The notes beneath the pieces are model-generated. The model was given only the letters and a program-made list of their open reading frames with translations, did no database searches and was not told the DNA's origin. DNA of 64,000 bases from assembly GCF_900102535.1 (NCBI RefSeq), contig NZ_FNBP01000001.1, positions 1 to 64,000 on the forward strand, given 5' to 3'. This DNA comes from Sulfitobacter delicatus (GTDB lineage Bacteria; Pseudomonadota; Alphaproteobacteria; Rhodobacterales; Rhodobacteraceae). The translations under genes and the position numbers were made by a program. This document shows, one piece after another, positions 8,096-17,505 of this stretch (the stretch's first letter is position 1; each line of letters starts with the position of its first letter).

Positions 8096-10097
8096 CCACC
8101 TTCTCCATTTTTCTCACCAGAGCCTCCAGAGCCCTAAGAGTCTTTTGAGCGCCATCAACGAACAGTGGGCCGATCAGATCATTGCCTTGCCATTCCTGAG
8201 CCTCCGCTCGGTAGGTCGCAAGACGTCGTTTTAATGTCAGGAAGTGAGGATCATCCTTGTTGTCAGTTTGTTTTATTATGCAACTATTTACACACCCTAC
8301 GCAGCTATCTACATCAGCCGTTTGGGTTCTTGGAATACCCGCTTCGTCACGGCAATTCGCGAGTTGTTTTGTGTTCTCAGTCAAAACACATAAACCATAT
8401 TCATGAGGGGTGACAATCGGCTCGCCAACATGCTCTTCTATAATCTGCCTAATGGTTGCATCACGCGCACTCTTATCGTGCATCTCGACTAAACCAATAT
8501 TGTCCGCTTGCCTCGTGAGGAATTCACCCAGCTGCCCATGGAGGGTGGCAGCACCATCTACGTATCGACTGACGAGTTCAAAAATCTGGCGCCTACCAAG
8601 GTGCTGATACTCCGACAGCTCGACCTTATTATGCGTGTAGACTCCAGTCATTTTCGACCCGAAATGGTGCCGGTAATGATCGCGGATAAGTGGCATAATA
8701 TTTCCATCGAAACGGCGCATGGCAAACTCGGCCCAAGCATGGCGGAATCCATGAGCTGTTACGTGCGGGCAATAGTTACGGACATCATCACCCTGTCCCT
8801 CAAGAAAAATCTCGTAGAAGGAATTAACCTGCATCGTAACGTTAATAGCGTTTTTATTCAGAGAGTATACCGGCTGGTTCTGCGAGTTGAAACTATACCT
8901 AAAGTAGGAGAAAAGCTCTTTCCTCCTCTCGCAGGTCAAGCCGACGCCACCTAGACCATCCAGGACATCGATAAAATCGGCGACAGCAGCCGAAACATGC
9001 CGATCCGTAACGACCCCATGGTTGGTTTTTTCGATGTTCGACGCGAAGATATAGTCCGCCCCCTTTTTCTCGAACGCGTCGCGTGCCATTCCGCTCGCTT
9101 CACTATGTCGGATACCAGTCAAAATAAGAATCGCCAAATAACATGCTGTAAGAAGATGGTCCCCCTTTCGGGTAATTGAACTCTTAATTGAATGTGTGCC
9201 AATCGCGAATGGGATTGATGGAAGGGGAAGCTGATCTCTCGACTTCACGTTCGGGTAACACTTGCAAAGCTCCTCGAAGAACACTTGATCTACAGACCAA
9301 GCCTTTAATCGGCTGCCATAGCATGTGCTCCGTTCACCAAAATTTGAGAAAAATTGGCCAGCGGTCTTCCAACTAGGAAGCCTTCCCTCTTCGCGAAGCC
9401 TTCGTTCCGTTTGAAACCACGCGAGGACGTATTTGGTCTCATCCGATTTTATCAGCTGGAAACAATAACCTAGGACAGCCAAAGCAATTTCGAAAGGAAC
9501 GATCGAAAAACTTCCGCCAGCCCGCCAATCTGCGTAGCTTTCGCCGGCATCTCTCACCCATACTGAGCAAAGGTCTTCCCAACGCCCACTTAGATTAGAC
9601 GCCGGTAAGTACTGCTCAGGCACCAAACGGTGCTCCGCGTACCGCAGATCATACATCCACGCAAGTAGACGAATTCTACTGAACACCGTGGGCCCCCGAG
9701 CAATCGAACCATCGATATTGTGTATCACGAGCTCTATAAGTTCACTCTCACTGAGATCAGCTAGCAGTCGCCCCTGAAACTTACTGTTCATGAAATGAAA
9801 TACTGAGGCAATGTTACCATAGGTAGAACTCATGCTTCTGGGACTCTGCACAGTCGCAAAGCCATTATCCACCCCTTCACAACGCAAGAACACAATATTC
9901 TTTGCGACCAGCTGCTGCCAGCTTCGAAGCTCCCCGAAACGACTCCTAAAGTCAATTTTCACTACCTCGCCTGAATCGACGTGATGAATAAACCAAATAT
10001 CGTCGAAATACTTACCTGGGTTCTTGGCGTAACAAGAAGAGTCAATGAGAGGAGCACCGTCAGACGAACTAGCAGCATCTATCATTCCACGATCCAT
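8088..10097 (-). CDS. Tyrosine recombinase, third of the trio (669 aa)
   Basis: The C-terminal half carries a complete tyrosine recombinase set: first Arg in LTGIRHSEASGM, the HxxR box in AHGFRHAWAE, and the third box with the nucleophile in HHFGSKMTGVYTH. About 350 residues precede it, presumably DNA- and core-binding domains. After the catalytic domain is a Cys cluster (CVGCVNSC) that may bind zinc. GTG/ATG choice: ATG at 10097 follows a G-rich Shine-Dalgarno; ATG at 10085 would give a neat ATGA overlap with the previous gene. Such large recombinases in sets of three are known from Tn554, RIT elements and gamma-mobile-trio islands; I cannot assign it to one of these. Confidence 0.8.
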   Translation of the reverse strand: MDRGMIDAASSSDGAPLIDSSCYAKNPGKYFDDIWFIHHVDSGEVVKIDFRSRFGELRSWQQLVAKNIVFLRCEGVDNGFATVQSPRSMSSTYGNIASVFHFMNSKFQGRLLADLSESELIELVIHNIDGSIARGPTVFSRIRLLAWMYDLRYAEHRLVPEQYLPASNLSGRWEDLCSVWVRDAGESYADWRAGGSFSIVPFEIALAVLGYCFQLIKSDETKYVLAWFQTERRLREEGRLPSWKTAGQFFSNFGERSTCYGSRLKAWSVDQVFFEELCKCYPNVKSRDQLPLPSIPFAIGTHSIKSSITRKGDHLLTACYLAILILTGIRHSEASGMARDAFEKKGADYIFASNIEKTNHGVVTDRHVSAAVADFIDVLDGLGGVGLTCERRKELFSYFRYSFNSQNQPVYSLNKNAINVTMQVNSFYEIFLEGQGDDVRNYCPHVTAHGFRHAWAEFAMRRFDGNIMPLIRDHYRHHFGSKMTGVYTHNKVELSEYQHLGRRQIFELVSRYVDGAATLHGQLGEFLTRQADNIGLVEMHDKSARDATIRQIIEEHVGEPIVTPHEYGLCVLTENTKQLANCRDEAGIPRTQTADVDSCVGCVNSCIIKQTDNKDDPHFLTLKRRLATYRAEAQEWQGNDLIGPLFVDGAQKTLRALEALVRKMEKVDV

Positions 10098-12331
10098 GAG
10101 TTCCCCCCTTCCGATATCGGTGCATGTGGTATCCTGCGTTCCAAATGCCCATATTTTTCAGATGCATCTTTCAGACTGACAGCACTGAAGCGCTTCAGGA
10201 GCAACTCAAGAAAGTTAAGCTTTGCCCACGCATTGATAGCCTTGTCGAGGTCTTGGGTGGCAAAAAGACCCTCTAACTCTCCCTCGATATGGCGCACCTC
10301 TTCCATCATCATGCGAGCCGTGAGACCGGAATCGAAGAGATAAATCATTCCATCCTTTTTAATCAAACCGCTTTTTTCGACAATAAATTTCTCTGCCTTG
10401 GCGGCCGCTAGGATTGTTTCGGGAGGAGCTTCGAGACTACTTCCCCGCAAGCCTATAAAATCCACTAAAGCAGAAACTGAAAACGGGCTTGTTCTCTCCT
10501 CCCATTCACCAATAATATCATGTGAAATACTGGCCATTTCCTCTGACACGGCGGCGGCAAACGCCCTGCCCTTCCTCAGCTTCACTTTATCTCTCGACCG
10601 CGCCCGATAGATTTCCTCACGGGTCTTCAATGTATGAAATTCATTCTGCGCTTGTCGTGAGAGTTCATCTGGATCTTCACTGTAATAGGACTTCAGCAGC
10701 GTAGTGGATTTAATGAATCCTCCTCGTTTTGCTTCTTCCGCATATACATGCGACTGAGCAATTGCCGAAGGAAGCAGCGCTTTAGCCGTACGCCTTTCGA
10801 CGTCACCAAAATTAAACGCTCTGCCATTCTGACGTTTGACTTGAACGACGCTTAAGTATATCTGTTTAACTACAATTAAGTTTGCGTCTGACAAACCGTA
10901 CTCGATCAGCCCTTCCGAGTGATCGGAGAAAGCCAAATGATAGAAATTCCAGGTGGAGCTAAAACGGGCAGTCTGCGGTTTATAGGGTGATATCATCGCT
11001 TCAGAAACGACATTCCCCAATGGGCGCTGATCATAGTCCCACAGATATGCTTTAAGCGCTCGACCCATCCTAGTATTCTTCTTAATACAAACGTTCTCGG
11101 CCTTACCACTCCGCCCCTTGAAGCTTCTAATCCAAATTCCTGTCGCATCTTCATCAATTTGCGCCCGTTTGAGGCGAACCGTGTTAGACAACTGAATTCT
11201 TCGTGATGCCAACAGCCAGACAAGGCACGTCTCTTCTTCCAAACTGGGGCCTAAGAAGTCGAGAAGTGAAAGCATTAATCTGGACATAATGGAGAAATTC
11301 TTCCCTCCATTTTCCCAAATAGACCATTGAGATTTCGGGTATGAACATGACGCAGTGACTTTCAAAAGCTGGTCTGCGAAACCCTTCGCTCCATTTTTGG
11401 CCAAATTCACTGCGGATGAAAAACGTTCGAAATGTATTGACTTCCGCCATTGGGACATTGCGATTGCATTGAGAAACGCATCATCCATAGCCACCAGAAT
11501 CTCGATGTTAATACCCAAGATTTCGAACCACTCATTCTCCCATTTCAGAACTCTGGGTGAGTACGCTTGTGTTCTTTCAATCTTCTTGAGCCGTTCCACG
11601 CCGATCCGCGTCACCGCATCACAGATCTTAGCATATAGCTCTGGATGTTCGTTCCGAAGTCGCTTTCGAACATCTGACCATTTTCGGATAAACGCAGATG
11701 CATAATCAGTAACAGCATCGATGTACTGCTCATTCGTATAGTTAAGACTATCGCCGAATACATCTTCGAGAGACCTGGTCGGGTATCTTTCTACCGCTCT
11801 TAGGTTTGGCCAATAGCCGCTATCGAGGGCTTTTGCCCCCTTCCCCCCGATAAGGGTTCTGATCTCGCGCTTCACTTTTAGATCATCGCTCTTATCGGCG
11901 GCTTTATTGAACAGCCTCTTGGCGTCGTCCATGCTTGCCTTAATGCTGTATTCTGATGTCAACTCAGACTTTAAACGCTTGAGTAGCGCTCTTCCAAAAT
12001 AACGCCTGTCTGATTCTTCACCGCTGACCGCTACCTTCACTATATATTCAAATGCTCTTTTATAACTTGGCACACGGGAAGCTGTGATGCCCGATTCTGG
12101 GGAATTTATGACTGCAATCATCGGCCCGATATATCGGTGGCATCGTAGTTGGGCAGGGACGCCAACCTCTTGAACCACGCCGAGGCTATCTACACCAATC
12201 CGTGCCACCCCCTTCAATGTGCCTGGTACATTCTGGACGTTGCTACGGTATTCTGCAGCATAGTCGCTCTCTTCTTCAGTAAGGCCTCCACGAATTAAAC
12301 GCGCTTCCGCAAATGAAGATCGATTAGTCAT
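10082..12331 (-). CDS. Tyrosine-recombinase-like protein, second of the trio, catalytic boxes degenerate (749 aa)
   Basis: 749 residues. A region near residue 370 (LLASRRIQLSNTVRL) sits where the first catalytic Arg of tyrosine recombinases is expected, followed by the usual beta segment with a Lys (FKGRSGK). The later part, LPSAIAQSHVYAEEAKRGG and then TTLLKSYYS, has the spacing of boxes II and III but no HxxR and no clear third-box His; a Tyr remains. I infer a recombinase-fold protein that may be catalytically weak or structural. Its ATG overlaps the stop of the first recombinase as ATGA, and its 3' end overlaps the third by 16 bases. Confidence 0.65.
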   Translation of the reverse strand: MTNRSSFAEARLIRGGLTEEESDYAAEYRSNVQNVPGTLKGVARIGVDSLGVVQEVGVPAQLRCHRYIGPMIAVINSPESGITASRVPSYKRAFEYIVKVAVSGEESDRRYFGRALLKRLKSELTSEYSIKASMDDAKRLFNKAADKSDDLKVKREIRTLIGGKGAKALDSGYWPNLRAVERYPTRSLEDVFGDSLNYTNEQYIDAVTDYASAFIRKWSDVRKRLRNEHPELYAKICDAVTRIGVERLKKIERTQAYSPRVLKWENEWFEILGINIEILVAMDDAFLNAIAMSQWRKSIHFERFSSAVNLAKNGAKGFADQLLKVTASCSYPKSQWSIWENGGKNFSIMSRLMLSLLDFLGPSLEEETCLVWLLASRRIQLSNTVRLKRAQIDEDATGIWIRSFKGRSGKAENVCIKKNTRMGRALKAYLWDYDQRPLGNVVSEAMISPYKPQTARFSSTWNFYHLAFSDHSEGLIEYGLSDANLIVVKQIYLSVVQVKRQNGRAFNFGDVERRTAKALLPSAIAQSHVYAEEAKRGGFIKSTTLLKSYYSEDPDELSRQAQNEFHTLKTREEIYRARSRDKVKLRKGRAFAAAVSEEMASISHDIIGEWEERTSPFSVSALVDFIGLRGSSLEAPPETILAAAKAEKFIVEKSGLIKKDGMIYLFDSGLTARMMMEEVRHIEGELEGLFATQDLDKAINAWAKLNFLELLLKRFSAVSLKDASEKYGHLERRIPHAPISEGGNSWIVE

Positions 12332-13491
12332 TCAAACTCCTCCGTCAAGTAGCGGACTTGGCTGGCATCAGATGTTTGATCGACCATTTTGGCATTCTGT
12401 TCTTCGGCGTTGCCATGGAGAAGGATTTCGAAGTTGATGTATATATTCGTGGTGTCGAGACTTTCATGCCCTAACCTCTCTCTAAGCTGCTCATAGTTTT
12501 CGTTCAAAGCGCGAAGCCTATTTGCAAGGTTAGTCGCGTAGGTATGTCTCAATCCGTGGAATGTCCGTGTCCGGCTATGCCGTATCCACATATCGAGATT
12601 GGGAGTGTTCGCATTCCCATTCAATAGTATGGCGTCCTTGCAAGACTTATAAATTTTTGACGGATATGACGTGCTTAATCTTCTGTCGCGCGCCGACCCA
12701 AACGCAATATCGCCCGACACATGAAAGGTATTAACATAGCGGAGGATATCCTTCGCCAAGGCAGTTGGGAAAGCAATCTTCCGTACCTTTCCGGAACCCC
12801 GCCCCTTACCAATGATTGCGTACAAAAATTCGTTTCTCTGGCTGCTTTCAGCTTTCTTCAGCTCACTCCTAATTCTTGGAATACTGAAGTTGTCGGGATC
12901 AACAATTTCAGCGCCGCGGCAACCGGTCTCGTAGGCTACACGAAGTATGAGTTCATCTCGCCTTCTTAGCCTCGCGTTCTTTTTAACAACGTAACCAGAG
13001 AGGGTTTCGAAGTCTTTATAGGAAAGGTATTTCGCGTAAAGGCCAAACGGATCGAGTGAATTCTTTGTTCCGGCCGCCAGATTCACTTCCTCTTGCAGAC
13101 TATGATTTATGTATTCCGATACCTCTATAGCCTTCTCAATGAACCCCAGATGCTCCATCGCCCTATAGAACTTTGCGATGAACCCGTGATAGTGTTCAAC
13201 GGTAGTCGCTTCTAATCGCTTCTCTTGAAAGAGATGTTTGTCTAAGTATGCTTCGAGAAAGAACGCATCGACTTGGAGAGGCTCTATCCCTTTGCTTTTG
13301 GCAAAGTTCAGGAAATTTGCGACTTGGTGAGCCAGTTGATCATAGCCTCTCGGCTTCCGGTAGTATTCATTCATGAGCCAGATAGACGCAGGGAAGTAGG
13401 GTGCGAGCGTATCACCGTCTCGGATCATCTTGACGGTTCTCACCATGCCTTGGTGTTCGACTTCGCAAGTGACAACCTCAAATCCGCTCAT
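12328..13491 (-). CDS. XerC/D-like tyrosine recombinase, first of the trio (387 aa)
   Basis: A standard phage-integrase-type protein: SAM-like core-binding domain in the first ~150 residues, then Arg I in ETGCRGAEI, a Lys in IGKGRGSGK, HxxR in FHGLRHTYAT, and the third box with the nucleophile in LGHESLDTTNIY. It is the first gene of the operon and reads away from the rarA junction, about 135 bases from the host sequence, the position expected for an element-encoded integrase. A promoter-like sequence lies upstream at 13566-13595. It most likely catalyses integration and excision at the rarA site together with the other two proteins. Confidence 0.88.
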   Translation of the reverse strand: MSGFEVVTCEVEHQGMVRTVKMIRDGDTLAPYFPASIWLMNEYYRKPRGYDQLAHQVANFLNFAKSKGIEPLQVDAFFLEAYLDKHLFQEKRLEATTVEHYHGFIAKFYRAMEHLGFIEKAIEVSEYINHSLQEEVNLAAGTKNSLDPFGLYAKYLSYKDFETLSGYVVKKNARLRRRDELILRVAYETGCRGAEIVDPDNFSIPRIRSELKKAESSQRNEFLYAIIGKGRGSGKVRKIAFPTALAKDILRYVNTFHVSGDIAFGSARDRRLSTSYPSKIYKSCKDAILLNGNANTPNLDMWIRHSRTRTFHGLRHTYATNLANRLRALNENYEQLRERLGHESLDTTNIYINFEILLHGNAEEQNAKMVDQTSDASQVRYLTEEFE

Positions 13492-13565
13492 ACTGCTCCT
13501 GATGATGATCTGCAGGCTGTGGGCAGGTAGTTAATTCACCATTCAATATTACATTTTGCCGTAAA

Positions 13566-13595
13566 AATATACCCCGTCGTCGAAACGACCCTCAA
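13566..13595 (-). promoter_or_regulatory. Putative promoter and operator of the recombinase operon
   Basis: On the minus strand TTGAGG (13595-13590) and TATATT (13571-13566) are separated by 18 bases. The spacer contains GTCGTTTCGACGAC, an inverted repeat with 5-bp arms around TTCG. That could be an operator overlapping the promoter. The first gene starts about 75 bases further on. Confidence 0.5.
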
Positions 13596-13626
13596 AACGC
13601 TGGTTTGGGTATTTTTTTGCTTTGGT

Positions 13627-14400
13627 CTATAGAGTTAAATATGAGATCAGGTTGTAATGCGAATCGCCGCCCTTGTCGTATTGCGCCGCCCGGCGCATCA
13701 GACGCTTTGACAGCCCCGGTTTGTCGAGCGGCGCATCGCCTTTCCATGCCGTCACCTGTTCGATCAGATTGAGCAGCGCGCGCCCGTCGCCATCGGCCAT
13801 TTCCAACAGCGCTTCGCGGGCATCGGGCTGTAGCGGCAGCGGCTTGCCCAGCTCCTGCTCCGCCCGCTGCGCCAAACGCTCCAGATCATCATGCGGCAAA
13901 CGTTCCAGCACCAGCACCTGCGCGCGCGACAGCACAGCGGCGTTCAACTCAAAACTGGGGTTCTCAGTCGTGGCCCCCACCAGCAGGATGGTGCCATCCT
14001 CCATATGCGGCAAAAACCCGTCCTGCTGCGCTTTGTTGAAACGGTGGATCTCGTCGACAAAGAGCAGCGTTCCCTTGCCCTGCCGCCGCCGCAGCTTGGC
14101 TGCGTCAAAGACCTTACGCAGTTCCGGCACGCCCGAGAAAATCGCGCTGATCTGCACAAAATGCAGGTCCGTCTCATCCGCCAGCAGCCGCGCGATGGTG
14201 GTCTTGCCCACCCCCGGCGGCCCCCAGAAGATCAGCGAAGACAGCGCGCCAGAGGCCAGCATCACGGTCAGCGGTCCATCGGGCCCGAGCACCTGATCCT
14301 GCCCGATCACTTCACCCAAACTGCGCGGGCGCAGGCGGTCTGCTAACGGGCGGTGCCCGTTGTCGGCCACTGCGTCGCCGTCGCCAAATAGATCCGCCAC
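13627..14400 (-). pseudogene. rarA: Host rarA truncated by element insertion (N-terminal 257 codons)
   Basis: GTG at 14400 starts MADLFGDGD, and the protein follows RarA through Walker A (GPPGVGKTT), Walker B (LLFVDEIHRF) and GATTENPSF to HYNLIS. It then diverges into YLTL and stops. The lost part is the C-terminal tetramerisation region. It begins two bases beyond the Do-protease gene, so both were one transcription unit. Codon use is like the ribosomal neighbours, marking this as the native gene. The AAA+ core is intact, so a truncated protein could still be made, but normal RarA function is doubtful. Confidence 0.85.
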
Positions 14401-14401
14401 G

Positions 14402-15775
14402 CTACCCCCTAAACCGCAGCGCGATGCGCCGGTCGCCGCGTTGGATTACCATTTGAATGCGCCGCACCTGCCCCGAGAGCAGTGCCAGCAGCGCGCTTGT
14501 GTCTTCGACTGTAACCCCGTTGATCGATTGGATCACGTCCCCGTCCCGCAGCCCCACCCGCGGGCCAAAGCGTCCAGCATCAAGCACCACAACGCCCGTG
14601 CTTTCCAGCGGCAGGTTCATTTCGGATATCACCGCCGGATTGACCCGCGCGGCGCGCAAGCCCGGTAGAAGGCTCCGCCCGCCAAGCGTGACCTCAGCCC
14701 GGTCCGGCGTGTCGGGGGCCGCGATCAGCGCCACGGTCATCTCTTGCGCCGACCCGTCGCGCATCACCGTCACCCGCGCGCTATGACCAAGACCGGCGAC
14801 GGACATGCGGTAGATCATCTCTGCCGGCGTATTCACCGGCTGGTCATCCACGCTGACGATCACATCGCCCACCTTTAGCCCTGCCTTATGAAACGGGCTT
14901 GCAGCATGCAGACCCGACACGATGATCCCGCCCGGACGGTCCAGCCCCAGCGGCCCGGCCATATCAAAATCCACCGGCTGCCCCGAAAGCCCGGCCCAAG
15001 GCCGGTTAAACACCGCCTCCCCCGCCCGCGCCTGTTCGACAAAGGCCGCGACAAGATCGGCAGGAATGGCAAAGCCGATCCCATTGCTGCCCCCAGACCG
15101 GGTCAGGATCGAGGTATTCACCCCAATCAGTCGCCCGGCCATATCAATCAGCGCACCGCCGGAGTTGCCCGGGTTAATCGGCGCATCGGTCTGGATGAAA
15201 TAGCCCAGCCCGCCGTTATTCGCCGCGCCAGAGCGCGCAAGGCCCGAGACGATGCCGCTCGAGACCGTCTGTCCCACGCCAAAGGGGTTGCCGATGGCCA
15301 GCGCCAACTCCCCGACCTCGACCGCATCACTGTCGCGCAACTCCAAGAACGGCAGGTCTTGCGCGCCCTCCAGCTTAAGGATCGCCAGATCACTTTCCGC
15401 ATCCCCCAAAAGCACATGCGCGCTGTATTCCCGCCGGTCGTTCAGGACCACGCGAATGTCGGTCGCGGTGCCAACAACGTGGTAATTCGACACCACGATC
15501 CCGTCTCCCGAAAGGATCACCCCCGAGCCGAGCGAGTTCTGCACCCGTGGGCGTTCAGAGAATTGATCGCGAAAGAAGCGCTCGAAGAACGGGTCAGACT
15601 GCAGCGGCGTGCGCCGGGCTTCGGTCATGATCTTGGCGTAGATATTCACCACCGCGGGGGTGGCTTCTTTAACCAGCGGCACAAAGCTCAACTGCATCTG
15701 CGCGGCGGAGCTGGGCACTTGCTGCGCCGCCAGGGGGGCGGCGAACAGCATCAGGATCATCAGGACTATTCTCAT
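14402..15775 (-). CDS. Do-type (DegP/DegQ-like) periplasmic serine protease
   Basis: 457 residues. ATG at 15775 starts a signal peptide (MRIVLMILMLFAAPLAAQQ), so the mature enzyme is periplasmic. The trypsin-like triad is visible as His in SNYHVV, Asp in ESDLAILKL and Ser in PGNSGGALI. Two PDZ domains follow, the first with GDVIVSVDDQPV and the second with GDVIQSINGVTV. The family degrades or chaperones misfolded envelope proteins. An in-frame extension to 16015 lies upstream of the signal peptide and overlaps the rplQ terminator, so I discarded it. The truncated rarA follows immediately. Confidence 0.88.
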   Translation of the reverse strand: MRIVLMILMLFAAPLAAQQVPSSAAQMQLSFVPLVKEATPAVVNIYAKIMTEARRTPLQSDPFFERFFRDQFSERPRVQNSLGSGVILSGDGIVVSNYHVVGTATDIRVVLNDRREYSAHVLLGDAESDLAILKLEGAQDLPFLELRDSDAVEVGELALAIGNPFGVGQTVSSGIVSGLARSGAANNGGLGYFIQTDAPINPGNSGGALIDMAGRLIGVNTSILTRSGGSNGIGFAIPADLVAAFVEQARAGEAVFNRPWAGLSGQPVDFDMAGPLGLDRPGGIIVSGLHAASPFHKAGLKVGDVIVSVDDQPVNTPAEMIYRMSVAGLGHSARVTVMRDGSAQEMTVALIAAPDTPDRAEVTLGGRSLLPGLRAARVNPAVISEMNLPLESTGVVVLDAGRFGPRVGLRDGDVIQSINGVTVEDTSALLALLSGQVRRIQMVIQRGDRRIALRFRG

Positions 15776-15856
15776 GCCCTCAGATATGCGCAGCCGCTCC
15801 AGCCTGCGCAACACCCATTTCTTTTTGGCCAAAAATATCCCTGCACCCCGCCAAAC

Positions 15857-15886
15857 AAAAAAGGCCCCGCCAAATGGCAGGGCCTT
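15857..15886 (-). terminator. Rho-independent terminator after rplQ
   Basis: AAGGCCCTGCC and GGCGGGGCCTT form a stem on the minus strand, followed by a T run (15857-15862). It lies about 25 bases after the rplQ stop and closes the long ribosomal cluster. Confidence 0.8.
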
Positions 15887-15908
15887 CCGATCCGCAATCT
15901 GCGAAATC

Positions 15909-16325
15909 TTATTCCGCGGCGTCTTCTTCAGCCAGACGCGCTTTGTCAGCGGCGCCTTTGGCGTCGCGGTCGCGGTCGACGAATTCGATGATCGCCATCG
16001 GCGCCATGTCACCATAGCGGAAGCCAGCTTTCAGAACGCGGACGTAACCACCCTGGCGGTCTTTGTAGCGCGGGCCGAGGATGTCGAACAATTTCGCGAC
16101 ATACTGGTCTTCTTTCAGCTTGCTTGCTGCCTGACGACGGGCGTGCAGATCGCCACGTTTGGCCAGCGTGATCATCTTTTCGATGATCGGCTTTAATTCC
16201 TTGGCTTTCGGCAAGGTTGTTTTGATTTGCTCATGCTCGATGAGCGAGCCTGCCATGTTCGAGAACAACGCCTTGCGGTGTTCATGTGTACGGTTCAGGC
16301 GGCGGTATCCACGTGCGTGACGCAT
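15909..16325 (-). CDS. rplQ: 50S ribosomal protein L17
   Basis: 138 residues beginning [20 protein letters not shown], the hallmark N-terminus of L17, with the conserved [16 protein letters not shown]17 is a large-subunit protein near the exit tunnel. It is the last gene of the rpsM-rpsK-rpoA-rplQ unit, as in other alphaproteobacteria. A 163-base gap from rpoA holds a tandem hairpin pair. The C-terminus carries an acidic/Ala-rich tail after FVDRD, common in this class. Confidence 0.97.
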   Translation of the reverse strand: MRHARGYRRLNRTHEHRKALFSNMAGSLIEHEQIKTTLPKAKELKPIIEKMITLAKRGDLHARRQAASKLKEDQYVAKLFDILGPRYKDRQGGYVRVLKAGFRYGDMAPMAIIEFVDRDRDAKGAADKARLAEEDAAE

Positions 16326-16430
16326 TTCTTAGTCTCCAATTTGATGCCCTCTACGGGCGGTTTTGCTTTGTCTGGCCCGCGATGCGTGTCTTGGGCTCTC
16401 CTTGGGGCTTGTGCCCGGTCGTAACGGTGC

Positions 16431-16478
16431 CCGATTTCTTTTGAAGAAATCGGCCCGGAAACTTTCAAAGTTTCCGGG
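16431..16478. repeat. Tandem perfect hairpins between rpoA and rplQ
   Basis: Two adjacent perfect inverted repeats: CCGATTTCTT / AAGAAATCGG (16431-16440, 16444-16453; loop TTG) and CCCGGAAACTTT / AAAGTTTCCGGG (16454-16465, 16467-16478; one-base loop). They directly follow rpoA in the transcript. A pair of the same design lies between rpoB and rpoC. The role could be mRNA processing, end protection or attenuation. Confidence 0.75.
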
Positions 16479-16488
16479 GCCGTGTCTC

Positions 16489-17505
16489 TTAGAACGAATC
16501 CTCGAACTTCTTGGCGAGGTCTTCGATGTTTTCTGGCGGCCAGTCTTCGACGTCCATGCCAAGGTGCAGGCCCATGCCCGACAGCACTTCCTTGATCTCG
16601 TTCAAGGACTTGCGGCCAAAGTTCGGCGTGCGCAGCATTTCGGCTTCGGTCTTCTGGATCAGATCGCCGATGTAGACGATGTTGTCGTTCTTCAGGCAGT
16701 TTGCCGAACGCACCGAAAGCTCCAGCTCGTCGACCTTCTTGAGCAGCAGCGGGTTGAATTCCAACCCATCGTCGTCGTCCTGACGGGAGGCCGATTCCGG
16801 CTCGTCGAAGTTCACGAAAATGCCCAGCTGATCCTGCAGAATGCGCGCGGCAAAGGCCACGGCGTCATCCGGCGTGATGGACCCGTCTGTTTCCACTTTC
16901 ATGGTCAGTTTGTCATAGTCCAGCACCTGGCCCTCACGGGTGGGCTGCACGTCATAGGAGACCTTCTTGACCGGCGAATAGATCGCGTCGATCGGAATGA
17001 GACCGATAGGCGCATCTTCGGGCTTGTTCTTGTCTGCGGAGACATAGCCCTTGCCGGTGTTGACGGTCAGCTCCATGTAGACATCTGCCCCATCGTCGAG
17101 GTGGCAGATCACGTGCTCGCGGTTCAGAATCTCGATGCCGGCGGATTCGGAGATGTCACCGGCAGTTACGACGCCTGGACCTTTGGCAGAGATCGACAGG
17201 CGCTTGGGCCCTTCGACTTCCATGCGCAGGCTGACGCCTTTGAGGTTCAGGATGATGTCGGTCACGTCTTCGCGGACACCGGACACAGAGGAAAACTCGT
17301 GCAGCACGTTGTCGATCTGTACGGATGTGATCGCCGCACCCTGCAGCGAGGACATCAGCACGCGGCGCAGCGCGTTGCCGAGCGTCAGGCCAAAGCCCCG
17401 CTCCAGCGGTTCGGCCATAACGGTTGCCTGACGGGCCGGGTCATTGCCCGGCTTGACGTCAAGCTGTTGCGGCTTGATCAATTCAGCCCAATTCTTGTGG
17501 ATCAT
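16489..17505 (-). CDS. rpoA: DNA-directed RNA polymerase subunit alpha
   Basis: 338 residues starting [18 protein letters not shown] at 17505 has GGAGGGA upstream, while the frame extension to 17586 lacks homology. The N-terminal domain ([18 protein letters not shown]) dimerises and nucleates core assembly. The C-terminal domain ([20 protein letters not shown] to [10 protein letters not shown]) binds UP elements and activators. It lies between rpsK and rplQ in the usual order and ends just before the tandem hairpins. Confidence 0.98.
   Translation of the reverse strand: MIHKNWAELIKPQQLDVKPGNDPARQATVMAEPLERGFGLTLGNALRRVLMSSLQGAAITSVQIDNVLHEFSSVSGVREDVTDIILNLKGVSLRMEVEGPKRLSISAKGPGVVTAGDISESAGIEILNREHVICHLDDGADVYMELTVNTGKGYVSADKNKPEDAPIGLIPIDAIYSPVKKVSYDVQPTREGQVLDYDKLTMKVETDGSITPDDAVAFAARILQDQLGIFVNFDEPESASRQDDDDGLEFNPLLLKKVDELELSVRSANCLKNDNIVYIGDLIQKTEAEMLRTPNFGRKSLNEIKEVLSGMGLHLGMDVEDWPPENIEDLAKKFEDSF

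Larger units (their letters stand above)
3385..13640 (-). mobile_element. Integrative element core inserted in rarA: recombinase trio, RecD-like helicase, replacement rarA
   Basis: The right boundary is seen directly: host rarA (start 14400) is homologous to other RarA proteins up to HYNLIS and then runs into unrelated sequence and a stop at 13627. Inside are three overlapping tyrosine-recombinase-like genes, two coiled-coil genes and a helicase gene, then a complete divergent rarA. Base composition is visibly more AT-rich than in the neighbouring ribosomal genes. The left end is not recognised; the missing 3' part of the host rarA is not in the window, so the element may extend past position 1, with the transglutaminase, CDF and IS debris as cargo. 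Confidence 0.75.

Noticed and set aside
11355..11705. Small plus-strand frame inside the 749-aa recombinase gene
   Set aside because: Antisense to a well-packed operon and without coding signs of its own.
8088..13491. Plain assignment of the trio to RIT elements or Tn554
   Set aside because: The sizes (387, 749, 669 aa), the degenerate middle member and the two extra coiled-coil genes do not fit either; the relationship needs a profile search.
15776..16015. N-terminal extension of the Do protease
   Set aside because: The extension crosses the rplQ terminator and overlaps rplQ, and a proper signal peptide starts at 15775.
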